Assembly: GCF_001514535.1 (NCBI RefSeq)
Contig: NZ_BCNO01000003.1
Span: forward strand, 185,344-249,343
DNA length: 64,000 bases
Direction: 5' to 3'
From: Thermodesulfovibrio aggregans
GTDB lineage: Bacteria > Nitrospirota > Thermodesulfovibrionia > Thermodesulfovibrionales > Thermodesulfovibrionaceae
The notes beneath the pieces were generated by a model. It ran no database searches. It was not told where the DNA came from and saw only the letters and a list, made by a program, of their open reading frames with translations. Made by a program: the position numbers and the translations under genes. Shown one piece after another: positions 1 through 7,797 of this stretch; positions within the stretch are counted from its first letter, which is position 1; the number at the start of each line of letters is the position of its first letter.

Positions 1-1119
1 GCCTGACTTACTGAAAAAAACTATTATTTCCTCAGATCTTTCAGCTATTGTTTGATAAATTTTACTGTCCTCCTCAATTTGAGAAATATGTTTTTGTAAG
101 GTTTTTGTGTATTGGTCTATTACTCTTTGAAGATAATCTATCTCATCATATAAAGGTTTTGCAGTATAGCCTCTGTCTTGCTCTACTTCTTGTAGTTTTG
201 ATGTAAGCTTTAAAATTCTCTTTATTATACTTTTTTTAACAGTAAAATAAAGAACTACTCCTGATAAAATCCAAATCATTAAATTTATGAGCACTAAAAT
301 TTCTATATTTTGAACTGTAAATAAAAATTTTTTCGATGAATTAAAAGAGATAAGAACTTTCTTTTCTCCAAAAAAATCGTTGTTAACAATGCTTACTTCA
401 TAATCTTTTCCAAATTCCTTAATTAATGGAAAACTACCTGACAAAAATTCCTGTTGTTTTGTTTTAGATAAACTATCAAGATTTTGCACTCTAAAACTAT
501 TTAAACTCAAAATTTCCTTTATAACCCTTTCCTTTTCCTGATTTATAAGTCGTCCCATGATCAAATAACCTACTATTGGACCAATATAACTACTTTTCAT
601 TACAGGAAAAACAGCTAAAATCAAAGGAATTTCTTTTTGAAATGTAATACCTGTATAACCAGATGTCTGCTGAGTTGCTTTATATCTTGAGAAAATCTTC
701 TTAATTAATTCTTCTTCACACTGATTTAGTTTGTTTATTTTTTCATCATAACAACCTGAAAATTTTACATTACCTTCCATATCAATGTATGAAAGCAGAT
801 AAAGTTTATTATTTATCCATGTCTCAACAGTTAAATTATTAGAGACAAAGGCAGGATTTTTATCTTGCAAATACAACCATGCCTCATTCCAAGCTGCCCA
901 GTCTTTTGTCATATTTAGAAGATTCTCTTCTTCCAGGGCTAAAATTTTTTTCAATCTATTCACTGACTCTATTATATTTTGCTTTTCAAATTCATTCAGA
1001 ATTTTTTTTATGTATCCAGAGTAAATAATCAGATTTAACACAATAAAGATGCCAATACAAATAGAGTAAACCAGAATGATTTTCTTTCTAATAGACATAG
1101 GAATAAAAAATTTTAACAT
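1..1119 (-). CDS. CHASE4-type membrane sensor protein, C-terminus cut by the window edge
   Basis: The gene enters the window from the left; 373 codons are visible and the C-terminal output domain lies outside. A membrane segment near residues 11-33 is followed by a long extracytoplasmic region with the CHASE4-like hallmark DWAAWNEAW around residue 74, then a second membrane segment near residues 279-299, a HAMP-like linker and the beginning of a PAS-like domain (starting IYQTIAERSEEII). This is the layout of a ligand-sensing kinase or a diguanylate cyclase/phosphodiesterase; which one cannot be told because the output domain is missing. The start is the ATG at 1119; a second ATG at 1098 is also possible. 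It is divergent from the DUF1992 gene with 54 bp between starts. Confidence 0.8.
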   Translation of the reverse strand, partial: MLKFFIPMSIRKKIILVYSICIGIFIVLNLIIYSGYIKKILNEFEKQNIIESVNRLKKILALEEENLLNMTKDWAAWNEAWLYLQDKNPAFVSNNLTVETWINNKLYLLSYIDMEGNVKFSGCYDEKINKLNQCEEELIKKIFSRYKATQQTSGYTGITFQKEIPLILAVFPVMKSSYIGPIVGYLIMGRLINQEKERVIKEILSLNSFRVQNLDSLSKTKQQEFLSGSFPLIKEFGKDYEVSIVNNDFFGEKKVLISFNSSKKFLFTVQNIEILVLINLMIWILSGVVLYFTVKKSIIKRILKLTSKLQEVEQDRGYTAKPLYDEIDYLQRVIDQYTKTLQKHISQIEEDSKIYQTIAERSEEIIVFFSKSG

Positions 1120-1135
1120 AAGTGAAGAATAAAAT

Positions 1136-1163
1136 TTGACATTTTTGGAATCTTTTCTAACAT
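1136..1163 (+). promoter_or_regulatory. Sigma-70 type promoter of the DUF1992 gene
   Basis: TTGACA at 1136-1141 and TAACAT at 1158-1163 with a 16-bp spacer. The ATG at 1174 follows the -10 box after 10 nt and no Shine-Dalgarno sequence is present, so the transcript would have a leader of only a few bases. Confidence 0.5.
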
Positions 1164-1173
1164 CATAGAATTA

Positions 1174-1542
1174 ATGGACATATTTGAAAAAATTGCTGAA
1201 GAAAGAATCAGGGAAGCAATTGAACAGGGGCTTTTTGATGACCTTCCTAATAAGGGGAAGCCTTTAAAAATAGAAGATTATAGCTGGGTTCCTGAAGATT
1301 TAAGACTGGCTTATAAAATTTTGAAAAATGCAGGCTGTATTCCTCCTGAGATGGAAATAAGAAAGGAAATCATAGATTTAAAAGAACTTCTAAAAACAAT
1401 AGATGACGATGAAGAAAGAATAAAGAAAATTAGAGAACTTAATTTTAAACTTCTTAAATTCAATATTGGAAGAAAACGCCCCTTTTATCCTGAAGACTTT
1501 CCTGAATACGAAGAAAAAATTATAAAAAAATTTATTGAATAA
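1174..1542 (+). CDS. DUF1992 (DnaJC28-like) family protein
   Basis: A 122-residue protein whose first 60 residues match the DUF1992 pattern (IAEERIREAIEQGLFDDLPNKG, here quoted in part: IREAIEQGLFDDLP, NKGKPL), known from the C-terminal region of DNAJC28 and from small stand-alone bacterial proteins. No J domain is present. The second half is charged and likely helical (EIIDLKELLKTIDDDEER). No membrane segment or signal peptide is visible, so it is cytosolic. Its role is not established; family membership is all that can be said. The stop codon abuts the 3' end of the opposing tRNA-Ser gene, so the two transcripts converge without a gap. Confidence 0.75.
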   Translation: MDIFEKIAEERIREAIEQGLFDDLPNKGKPLKIEDYSWVPEDLRLAYKILKNAGCIPPEMEIRKEIIDLKELLKTIDDDEERIKKIRELNFKLLKFNIGRKRPFYPEDFPEYEEKIIKKFIE

Positions 1543-1629
1543 CGGAGAGGGAGGGATTCGAACCCCCGGTGGGAGTGACCCCACAGCGGTTTTCGAGACC
1601 GCCCCAATCGTCCACTCTGGCACCTCTCC
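1543..1629 (-). tRNA. tRNA-Ser (anticodon CGA)
   Basis: On the minus strand a complete 87-nt tRNA folds. The acceptor stem pairs GGAGAGG (1629-1623) with CCTCTCC (1550-1544), leaving discriminator G at 1543 as usual for serine tRNAs. The anticodon arm is GCGGT-CTCGAAA-ACCGC with anticodon CGA, reading UCG. A long variable arm typical of class II tRNAs (GTGGGGTCACTCCCAC) and a T arm with TTCGAAT follow. The 3' CCA is not encoded, consistent with the nucleotidyltransferase gene at 7798. A TATAAT-like box on the minus strand about 15 nt upstream may be its promoter. Confidence 0.95.
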
Positions 1630-1660
1630 AAAAGTTTATAATAAATTATATCATGTAGAG

Positions 1661-2686
1661 ATGGAAAAAGTAGTCGTTGCAATGAGCGGTGGTGTTGACT
1701 CATCTGTGACAGCCTATTTGCTTATGAAAAAAGAAATGGCTGTTGAAGGAGTATTTTTTATTCTCTTTGACAATCCTCCAAACATAGAACTTGCAAAGAA
1801 AACAGCTAATTTTCTCGGAATAAAGCTTCATATTGAGGACCTAAGAGATAATTTTAAAAAATATGTAATTGAGCCTTTTTTTGATGGATACAGAAGAGGG
1901 ATTACCCCTAATCCATGTATTCTCTGCAATAGCTACATTAAATTCCCAACACTAAAAAAAATCGCTGATAAAATAGGGGCAAACTATTTTTCCACAGGTC
2001 ACTATGCAAGGGTAATTAAAAAAAATGGCAATTACTTTCTCCTTAGAGGATTAGATAGAAATAAAGATCAATCTTACTTTCTCTATGGAATAAACAAACT
2101 TTTTCTGTCTCAACTTATTCTACCTCTTGGAGAATTAACAAAACAGGAAGTTAAAGAGATTGCTAAACAATCTCATATTCCTTCAAAAATTGCTGAGGAA
2201 AGTGTAGAAATTTGCTTTCTTAAAAACAGAAAATACTATGAGATGTTTAAGCCAGCAACACAGGGACCTATAATTGAAGCATCCACTGGAAGGATAATTG
2301 GACAGCACAGGGGAATTCATCTTTTTACAATTGGACAGAGAAAAAGAATAGGTGTTTCCTCTCAATATCCTTTGTATGTTGTAAAAATTGATCCTTCAAA
2401 AAATGCTGTATATGTTGATACAAAAGAAAAGGTCTTTATGAAAGAATTCTATGTAAATGAATTAAACTGGCTTGTTGAACTTGAAAAACACAAATTAAGC
2501 TGTGAGGTAAAAATTCGTTATGCCATGAAACCTGAAAAGGCAGTAGTGAAAATAGTTAATGAAAAAGCTAAGGTAGTATTTGAATCACCCCAATTTGCAC
2601 CAACACCCGGGCAAAGTGCTGTTTTCTACAGTGATGATATAGTCTTAGGTGGTGGAGTTATTACGGAGACAGTGCAAGATTTTTAA
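1661..2686 (+). CDS. mnmA: tRNA-specific 2-thiouridylase MnmA
   Basis: A 341-residue enzyme that transfers activated sulfur to U34 of Lys, Glu and Gln tRNAs. The ATP-pyrophosphatase loop SGGVDSS sits at residues 10-16, the first catalytic cysteine lies in NPCILCN near residue 87, the second in EICFL near residue 187, and TGHYAR and KDQSYFL are also present. I use the ATG at 1661 because the motif lies right behind it; an in-frame extension to 1535 would run antisense through tRNA-Ser and is rejected. Slightly shorter than most MnmA (about 350-370). The upstream 31 bp is shared with the divergent tRNA gene and holds a TATAAT at 1637-1642. The 3' end overlaps argC by 26 bp, convergent. Confidence 0.92.
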   Translation: MEKVVVAMSGGVDSSVTAYLLMKKEMAVEGVFFILFDNPPNIELAKKTANFLGIKLHIEDLRDNFKKYVIEPFFDGYRRGITPNPCILCNSYIKFPTLKKIADKIGANYFSTGHYARVIKKNGNYFLLRGLDRNKDQSYFLYGINKLFLSQLILPLGELTKQEVKEIAKQSHIPSKIAEESVEICFLKNRKYYEMFKPATQGPIIEASTGRIIGQHRGIHLFTIGQRKRIGVSSQYPLYVVKIDPSKNAVYVDTKEKVFMKEFYVNELNWLVELEKHKLSCEVKIRYAMKPEKAVVKIVNEKAKVVFESPQFAPTPGQSAVFYSDDIVLGGGVITETVQDF

Positions 2687-3701
2687 GTGCTTTTGTCTCT
2701 TCAATACCAAACATTATATTCATATTTTGCACAGCCTGTCCTGAAGCTCCTTTAACAAGATTATCTATAGCTGATATGAGAATTATTCTTCCTGTTCTTT
2801 GATTAACTGTAGCGCCTATATAACAGTAATTCGTACCTCTAACATATTTTATGGCAGGTACCTGACCCTCTGGCATAATTTTAACAAAGGGCTCACTATG
2901 ATAGGCTTCCTCAAGTATTTCTAAAGCTTCTTTTGTTGTGATATTTTTATTTAATTTCCCATAAATAGTTGACAGAATCCCCCTGTTTAATGGCAAAAGA
3001 TGGGTAGTAAAGTCAATGATTATGTTTCTTTCAGAGGCATAACTCAGTTCCTGTTCAATTTCAGGAGTATGTCTATGTTTTGCCACATTGTATGCTCTGA
3101 AGTCTTCATTTACTTCACAATAGCTTAAAGAAACCTCTGCCTTTCTACCGGCGCCAGAAGTTCCAGATTTTGAATCAACAACTATGGTATCCCCTTCAAT
3201 CAAACCTTTTTTCAGAAAAGGATAAAGAGGCAAAATTACACTCGTTGGATAACAGCCTGGATTTGCAATAAGCCTTGCATTTTTAATCTTTTCCCTGTAT
3301 ATCTCTGGCAATCCATAGACTGCCTCTTTAAGTAAATGGGGAAAAGCATGTTCAGTTTTGTACCAGAGGGTATAGATTTGTGAATCCTTTATTCTGAAGT
3401 CTGCAGAGAGGTCTATAACTCTCTTGCCAGCCTGAATAAGTTCTGCTGCAACCTGTTGAGACTTTCCATGGGGAAGGGCAAGAAAGTAAACATCTGCTCT
3501 ATCTTTTATTTTTTCGATTTGCAGATTTTCAAATTTAAGTTCTCTATAAATAAAAAAAGCAGGGAAAAGCTCTGAAACGCTTAACCCTGCTGATTTTTCG
3601 CTGGTAACCCCGACTATTTCAATTTCATCATGTAAGGCAAGAATTCGTAATAACTCACTTCCTGTGTAACCACTACCACCACATATGAAAACTCTGAGCA
3701 T
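2661..3701 (-). CDS. argC: N-acetyl-gamma-glutamyl-phosphate reductase
   Basis: A 346-residue NADPH-dependent reductase of arginine biosynthesis that makes N-acetylglutamate semialdehyde. The N-terminal nucleotide-binding glycine motif GGSGYTGSELLR (residues 8-19) and the active-site NPGCYPT near residue 147 are both visible, and the length is normal. It begins 1 bp after the stop of rpsI, so it is probably cotranscribed with rplM and rpsI, an unusual partner for ribosomal protein genes. No other arg genes are in the window. Certain as to family. Confidence 0.95.
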   Translation of the reverse strand: MLRVFICGGSGYTGSELLRILALHDEIEIVGVTSEKSAGLSVSELFPAFFIYRELKFENLQIEKIKDRADVYFLALPHGKSQQVAAELIQAGKRVIDLSADFRIKDSQIYTLWYKTEHAFPHLLKEAVYGLPEIYREKIKNARLIANPGCYPTSVILPLYPFLKKGLIEGDTIVVDSKSGTSGAGRKAEVSLSYCEVNEDFRAYNVAKHRHTPEIEQELSYASERNIIIDFTTHLLPLNRGILSTIYGKLNKNITTKEALEILEEAYHSEPFVKIMPEGQVPAIKYVRGTNYCYIGATVNQRTGRIILISAIDNLVKGASGQAVQNMNIMFGIEETKALKNLALSP

Positions 3702-3702
3702 T

Positions 3703-4089
3703 TTATCTCTTGGAGAACTGGAATCTCTTTCTTGCCTTTGGTTGACCGTATTTCTTTCTTTCTACCTCTCTTGGATCTCTTGTAAGGAGTCCTTCTTTCT
3801 TTAGTTTTGGTTTAAGGTCTGGATTGAGTTCAACCAAAGCTCTTGCAATTCCGTGTCTTATTGCACCAGCTTGACCGCTCAATCCACCACCATTAACAGT
3901 AACAATTGCATCATACTTACCAGTTACTCCTGCTACATGAAAGGGTTGCATAAGTATCATTCTAAGAGTTTCTCTTGGGAAATACTCTTCAACTGGTTTT
4001 TCGTTAACAATAACTTTTCCTGTGCCTGGTAATAAGATTACTCGTGCAACGGATCTTTTTCTTCTTCCTGCAGCTAAATTTTCAGCCAT
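3703..4089 (-). CDS. rpsI: Small ribosomal subunit protein uS9
   Basis: A 128-residue ribosomal protein with the uS9 signatures [10 protein letters not shown] near the start, [21 protein letters not shown] in the centre (quoted in part: [14 protein letters not shown]) and the basic tail [14 protein letters not shown] that reaches the P-site tRNA. A GTG codon at 4098 lies in frame upstream, but it is part of the Shine-Dalgarno sequence GAGGTG (4101-4096), which is 6 nt from the ATG at 4089, so the ATG is the start. It follows rplM in the conserved rplM-rpsI order, 17 bp apart. Confidence 0.97.
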   Translation of the reverse strand: MAENLAAGRRKRSVARVILLPGTGKVIVNEKPVEEYFPRETLRMILMQPFHVAGVTGKYDAIVTVNGGGLSGQAGAIRHGIARALVELNPDLKPKLKKEGLLTRDPREVERKKYGQPKARKRFQFSKR

Positions 4090-4106
4090 TATCTTCACCT
4101 CAAAAA

Positions 4107-4538
4107 TTAACTTATTTTTAGAGGTTCAGGTTTCTGGGCAGTATGAGGATGATCTGAACCTCTGTAAACTTTCAATTTTTTTATCATCTTTCTACCCAAT
4201 CTTGTTTTTGGAAGCATACCCCATACAGCGTCAACAATGACTTTTTCAGGCTCTTTTTCAAGTCTTTCTTTAAGTGTTTCTGCTTTCAAATTACCGATGT
4301 AACCCGTATGTTGATAATAAATTTTGTCAGTAAGTTTTTTCCCTGTTACTTTGATCTTGTCAGCATTAATGACTATAACAAAATCTCCATTATCCACATT
4401 AGGAGTGTAAGTTGGCTTATGTTTACCCATTAAAATTTTTGCAATTCTTGATGCAAATCTTCCAAGAGTCTGCCCATTTGCATCTACAATCCACCAATTT
4501 CTGTTAACCTCTTCTTTTTTAACAAAAGCTGTTTTCAT
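4107..4538 (-). CDS. rplM: Large ribosomal subunit protein uL13
   Basis: A 143-residue ribosomal protein of normal length. Signatures include [19 protein letters not shown], (in part) [20 protein letters not shown] and the region [13 protein letters not shown]. It is the first gene of rplM-rpsI-argC. A Shine-Dalgarno GAGGTGAGG precedes the ATG at 4538. Upstream lies TTGACA and an AT-rich -10 region (minus strand, roughly 4607-4575), and before it the terminator of the elyC-like gene, so the operon appears to have its own promoter. Confidence 0.97.
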   Translation of the reverse strand: MKTAFVKKEEVNRNWWIVDANGQTLGRFASRIAKILMGKHKPTYTPNVDNGDFVIVINADKIKVTGKKLTDKIYYQHTGYIGNLKAETLKERLEKEPEKVIVDAVWGMLPKTRLGRKMIKKLKVYRGSDHPHTAQKPEPLKIS

Positions 4539-4574
4539 CTTTATACCTCACCTCTAATTTTAATTACGAGCTAA

Positions 4575-4607
4575 AATTATAAAATAACTTAAAAACCTTT
4601 TATTTGT
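4575..4607 (-). promoter_or_regulatory. Probable promoter of rplM-rpsI-argC
   Basis: On the minus strand TTGACA is followed by an AT-rich stretch with TTATTT at 17 bp spacing and TATAAT at 23 bp spacing. The -35 box is perfect but which -10 is used is unclear. It lies between the terminator-like hairpin at 4617-4639 and the rplM start. Confidence 0.4.
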
Positions 4608-4616
4608 CAAATAATT

Positions 4617-4639
4617 AAGCTGAACTCAAAATTCAGCTT
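4617..4639 (-). terminator. Hairpin terminator-like element at the end of the ElyC-type gene
   Basis: Inverted repeat AAGCTGAA (4617-4624) and TTCAGCTT (4632-4639) with a 7-nt loop, followed on the minus strand by AATTATTTG. The TGA stop of the upstream gene is inside the stem. The T-run is weak, so termination may be partial. Confidence 0.5.
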
Positions 4640-5340
4640 ACTATTAACGCAATATACTCTCTTATCGCTTTCGAGGAAATCGCAAAGTTACTAAATTTAG
4701 GCAGAAAACTGTAAATATTGTAGTAATTGCTTCTTTTGAAATCTGCAGCATATGGTATAACTTCAAGCCCTGTTCTTTTGAAAAGTTTCATTGCCCTTTT
4801 CATGTGATATGCTGAGGTGACAACTATTACTTTTCTAAAGTTTCTTTCTTTACATATCTCACTAACATATAGGGCATTCTGATATGTGTCTCTACTTTTA
4901 TCTTCTTCAATAATTTTTTCAGGTTCAACCCCCAATTCTTTTAACATTGAAGCCATTGCAGAAGCATCTGAAATTTTACCTTCCACTGCACCACCTGAAA
5001 CAATAACAGGAATTTTAGTTTTTTTATATAGTTTATACCCAGCCAATAAACGATTTGCTGTATCTTCAGTTAATGAATCCTTTGAACGTATACCCCCTCC
5101 AAGTATAATAATGGCATTGGCATTTAATTTATCAGTAATTGTGTAATTTACCTCAAGAGGATATAAAAGTAAATCCTTTACAGGTTCAATAGATATTAAA
5201 TATACAAATATAGCTGATGAAACTGCTAAAAAACGAACAAACTTCCTCTTCTTCTCCAGTAATGCCAATAAAAGAAATAGAACTATCAAAATTCCAGGCG
5301 GTAAAATCAAAGAAGTTAAAAATTTTTTAAGAAAAAACAT
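4633..5340 (-). CDS. DUF218/ElyC-SanA-YdcF family membrane protein
   Basis: A 235-residue protein with two hydrophobic segments near residues 10-28 and 34-50, then a periplasmic DUF218 domain with the hallmarks IIILGGGI (about 77-84), VIVSGGA (about 113), SRDTYQNA (about 148) and VTSAYHMKRA (about 174). ElyC and SanA of this family act on envelope integrity and undecaprenyl-phosphate-dependent wall synthesis; the specific role here is inferred only at family level. A strong promoter TTTACA-18-TATACT ends 7 nt before the ATG with no Shine-Dalgarno sequence, so translation may start leaderless. Divergent from panC. Confidence 0.8.
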   Translation of the reverse strand: MFFLKKFLTSLILPPGILIVLFLLLALLEKKRKFVRFLAVSSAIFVYLISIEPVKDLLLYPLEVNYTITDKLNANAIIILGGGIRSKDSLTEDTANRLLAGYKLYKKTKIPVIVSGGAVEGKISDASAMASMLKELGVEPEKIIEEDKSRDTYQNALYVSEICKERNFRKVIVVTSAYHMKRAMKLFKRTGLEVIPYAADFKRSNYYNIYSFLPKFSNFAISSKAIREYIALIVS

Positions 5341-5347
5341 AAAAATG

Positions 5348-5377
5348 AGTATAGCAAAGTTGCCTGTTTGATGTAAA
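5348..5377 (-). promoter_or_regulatory. Promoter of the ElyC-type gene, leaderless layout
   Basis: Minus strand: TTTACA (5377-5372), 18-bp spacer, TATACT (5353-5348), then 7 nt to the ATG at 5340. A start point at the usual distance would coincide with the ATG. Confidence 0.6.
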
Positions 5378-5390
5378 ATTGAGTTATAAT
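5360..5390 (+). promoter_or_regulatory. Probable panC promoter
   Basis: Consensus TATAAT at 5385-5390 with a TTGCCT at 5360-5365 (19-bp spacer, slightly long). The ATG of panC is 33 nt further on; no clear Shine-Dalgarno sequence is seen in that leader. It overlaps the divergent promoter at 5348-5377. Confidence 0.4.
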
Positions 5391-5423
5391 AATTTTTCTG
5401 AAATCAATTTAGTGGTCTGAAAA

Positions 5424-6272
5424 ATGGAAATAATAAGAATTCCAAGAATAATGAGAGAGATAACAAAAGATTTAAGAGCGAAGGGAAAATCTATAGGATT
5501 TGTTCCCACAATGGGCGCACTTCATGAAGGACATCTTTCACTGATAAAAAGAGCAAAACAGGAAAATGATACTACTGTAGTGAGCATTTTTGTTAATCCA
5601 ACACAGTTTGCTCCAGGAGAAGACTATGAAAAATATCCGAGAGACATAGAATCAGACAAAGAAAAACTTCAAAAAATGGAGATTGATTATCTATTTTTAC
5701 CTGATGTGGAATCTCTATATCCTCAGGGATACAGCACCTATGTCACAGTAGAAGGACTTAGTGATAAATTATGTGGAAAATTTAGACCAGGTCATTTTCG
5801 GGGAGTAGCTACAATAGTATGTAAACTTTTTAACATTGTGAGACCTTCCAGAGCATATTTTGGGCAGAAAGACTATCAACAATCACTGATAATTAAAAGA
5901 ATGATTGATGATTTAAACTTTGATATTGAAATCATTGTATGTCCAACAATTAGAGAAAATGATGGTCTTGCAATGAGCTCAAGAAATCTGTACCTAAATG
6001 AAGAAGAGAGAAAAGCAGCTTCTGTTATATATAAAGCTTTGCAGGAAGGGGAAAAACTTTTAAAACAAGGAATAAATCCATCGGATGTAACACTTGAAAT
6101 GTTAAAAATTCTTAAAAAGGAACCTCTTGTTAGAGAAATTCAGTATGCAGGTGTTTTTGATCCACTGACGCTTGAAGAAGTTAAGGAAAAACAAAAAAGA
6201 TATTTACTTGCAATTGCTTTAAAAATAGGTGATACAAGACTAATTGATAACTTTATTGTAGAATTGAACTAA
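5424..6272 (+). CDS. panC: Pantothenate synthetase (pantoate--beta-alanine ligase)
   Basis: A 282-residue cytosolic enzyme that condenses pantoate and beta-alanine with ATP to make pantothenate for coenzyme A. The nucleotidyl-transferase motifs are clear: PTMGALHEGHLSL near residue 28 (HxGH type), FVNPTQF near 57, GQKDYQQ near 150 and the KMSKS-like MSSRN near 187. Length is normal. No panB or panD is nearby. The 3' end overlaps the convergent HD-GYP gene by 4 bp, so no terminator separates them. Confidence 0.96.
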   Translation: MEIIRIPRIMREITKDLRAKGKSIGFVPTMGALHEGHLSLIKRAKQENDTTVVSIFVNPTQFAPGEDYEKYPRDIESDKEKLQKMEIDYLFLPDVESLYPQGYSTYVTVEGLSDKLCGKFRPGHFRGVATIVCKLFNIVRPSRAYFGQKDYQQSLIIKRMIDDLNFDIEIIVCPTIRENDGLAMSSRNLYLNEEERKAASVIYKALQEGEKLLKQGINPSDVTLEMLKILKKEPLVREIQYAGVFDPLTLEEVKEKQKRYLLAIALKIGDTRLIDNFIVELN

Positions 6273-7333
6273 TCTCTGAATGTTTCTCTAATCTTAATGA
6301 ATTCGTCAATATTGTTGAAAAAAATCTCTATTAATTGAGGATCAAAGTGACTTCCTTTGCCTTTTTTCATAATCTCAAGGGTTTGTTCTACTGTAAAAGC
6401 AGGTCTGTAAACTCTGTCTGATGTCATTGCATCAAAGACATCACATACTGCAACAATTCTTGCATAAATGTGTATTTCTCGTTCTTTAAGCCCTTTCGGA
6501 TATCCAGAACCATCCCATTTTTCATGATGCTGTTCTGCAATTATTTTTCCTGCATGAAGTGTAATAAATCTTGGATCAGAGGTTAAAATCTTTCCACCAA
6601 TTACAGTATGAAGTTTCATTAATTCAAACTCTTCAGATGTCAAAGGTCCAGGCTTTTTTAGAATACTGTCTGGTATCCCGACTTTACCAACATCATGCAA
6701 AGGAGAGGCGTAGAATAAAATATTTTGTTCAAATTCCGACAAGCCTGCAAGCTGAGCAAGCAACTTAGAATAATGGCTTATTCTTCTGATGTGCTGACCT
6801 GTTTCTTCATCCCTGAATTCAGAAAGCATACCAAGTTTTACAACCATCTCATACTCTGCCTCTCTTGCAAGTTCCAGTGCCTCTCTGAGTTCCTTTGTTT
6901 TTTTCATTACCTCTTTTTGTAAAACTTCGTTTATATTTTTTATTAAATCTTGATACTTTTTTACCTGAAGATTGTTAAGTACCCGCAGTTTTAACTCTTC
7001 TGCATCAAAGGGTTTTGGAATGAAATCATTTGCTCCGTGCTTTAAAGCATTTTTTCTTTCTTTCTCGTCTCCTGAAAGAACTACAACAGGAATATGGGAA
7101 GTTGATTGATCAGACTTCAGAGCATCTAAAACTTCTATACCATCCATTCTTGGCATTCTTATATCAAGGACAATAACATCAGGAGTGTGATTTTTCAGGA
7201 CTTCCATTGCCTCAAGCCCATCACTTGCTGTAAGAATCATGATATTTGGAGAGTCTATAAAAATCGCAGATATTAACTCCAGATTAACAGTTTCATCATC
7301 GACCACTAAAATTTTAGAAACTTCTTCAAACAT
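6269..7333 (-). CDS. Response regulator with HD-GYP phosphodiesterase output
   Basis: A 354-residue cytosolic protein: receiver domain (about residues 8-125, VDDE near 12, phospho-acceptor Asp in VIVLDIRMPRMDG near 59), a coiled linker, and an HD-GYP domain with HDVGKVGIPDSIL, HHEKWDGSGYP and VFDAMTSDRVYR. HD-GYP domains degrade cyclic di-GMP, so this protein probably lowers the signal upon phosphorylation. I choose the ATG at 7333; the earlier in-frame codon at 7387 lies inside dtd and would add a hydrophobic stretch not expected before a receiver. No Shine-Dalgarno site; a TAATAT box ends 8 nt before the ATG. No cognate kinase is adjacent. Confidence 0.9.
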   Translation of the reverse strand: MFEEVSKILVVDDETVNLELISAIFIDSPNIMILTASDGLEAMEVLKNHTPDVIVLDIRMPRMDGIEVLDALKSDQSTSHIPVVVLSGDEKERKNALKHGANDFIPKPFDAEELKLRVLNNLQVKKYQDLIKNINEVLQKEVMKKTKELREALELAREAEYEMVVKLGMLSEFRDEETGQHIRRISHYSKLLAQLAGLSEFEQNILFYASPLHDVGKVGIPDSILKKPGPLTSEEFELMKLHTVIGGKILTSDPRFITLHAGKIIAEQHHEKWDGSGYPKGLKEREIHIYARIVAVCDVFDAMTSDRVYRPAFTVEQTLEIMKKGKGSHFDPQLIEIFFNNIDEFIKIRETFRD

Positions 7334-7340
7334 GGTATGA

Positions 7341-7347
7341 TATATTA
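7341..7347. promoter_or_regulatory. Overlapping divergent -10 boxes between the HD-GYP gene and dtd
   Basis: Only 20 bp (7334-7353) separate the two ATGs. TATATT (7341-7346) serves plus-strand dtd with 7 nt to its ATG; TAATAT (7347-7342, minus) serves the HD-GYP gene with 8 nt to its ATG. Neither has a Shine-Dalgarno sequence and -35 boxes are poor. Confidence 0.45.
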
Positions 7348-7353
7348 ACATAA

Positions 7354-7794
7354 ATGACAGGATTAATACAGAGAGTAAAAAGGGCAAGTGTGGAAGTTGA
7401 AGGAAACATAGTGTCAGAAATTGGCAAAGGCATTGTTGTTTTTATTGGGATAGAAAAGGAAGATACAGAAAAAGATGCACAATATCTTGCAAATAAAACT
7501 GTTAATCTGAGAATTTTTGAAGACTCCCTCGGTAAAATGAATCTTTCAGTAAAGGACGCAGGTGGTGAAGTAATGGTTGTCTCAGAGTTCACACTGGCAG
7601 GAGATTGTAAAAAGGGTAACAGACCCTCCTTTGACAGAGCAATGCCACCTGAGGAAGCTGAAAAACTCTACAGATATTTTATTGAGGCGCTCAAAAATAC
7701 TGGCATTTCTGTCAAAGAGGGAGTTTTTAGAAGTTACATGCATGTCTGCCTTGTAAATGATGGACCTGTAACTTTTATAATTAACACGAGGTGA
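7354..7794 (+). CDS. dtd: D-aminoacyl-tRNA deacylase
   Basis: A 146-residue editing enzyme that removes D-amino acids (and glycine mischarged on tRNA-Ala) from tRNA. It starts MTGLIQRVKRASVEV, typical of DTD, and has the second active-site motif NDGPVTF near the C-terminus. The first motif, normally SQFTL, reads SEFTL (near residue 77), a Gln-to-Glu change. Length is normal. It is followed after 3 bp by the tRNA nucleotidyltransferase gene, a sensible tRNA-quality pair in one operon, which also seems to include the two small genes after it. Confidence 0.93.
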   Translation: MTGLIQRVKRASVEVEGNIVSEIGKGIVVFIGIEKEDTEKDAQYLANKTVNLRIFEDSLGKMNLSVKDAGGEVMVVSEFTLAGDCKKGNRPSFDRAMPPEEAEKLYRYFIEALKNTGISVKEGVFRSYMHVCLVNDGPVTFIINTR

Positions 7795-7797
7795 GAT

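Noticed and set aside
1535-1660. 5' extension of mnmA through the tRNA gene
   Set aside because: It would translate the antisense of a complete tRNA-Ser; the conserved MnmA N-terminus starts at 1661.
6269-7387. HD-GYP regulator starting at 7387 with a membrane segment
   Set aside because: The extra residues lie antisense to dtd and precede a normal receiver start at 7333.
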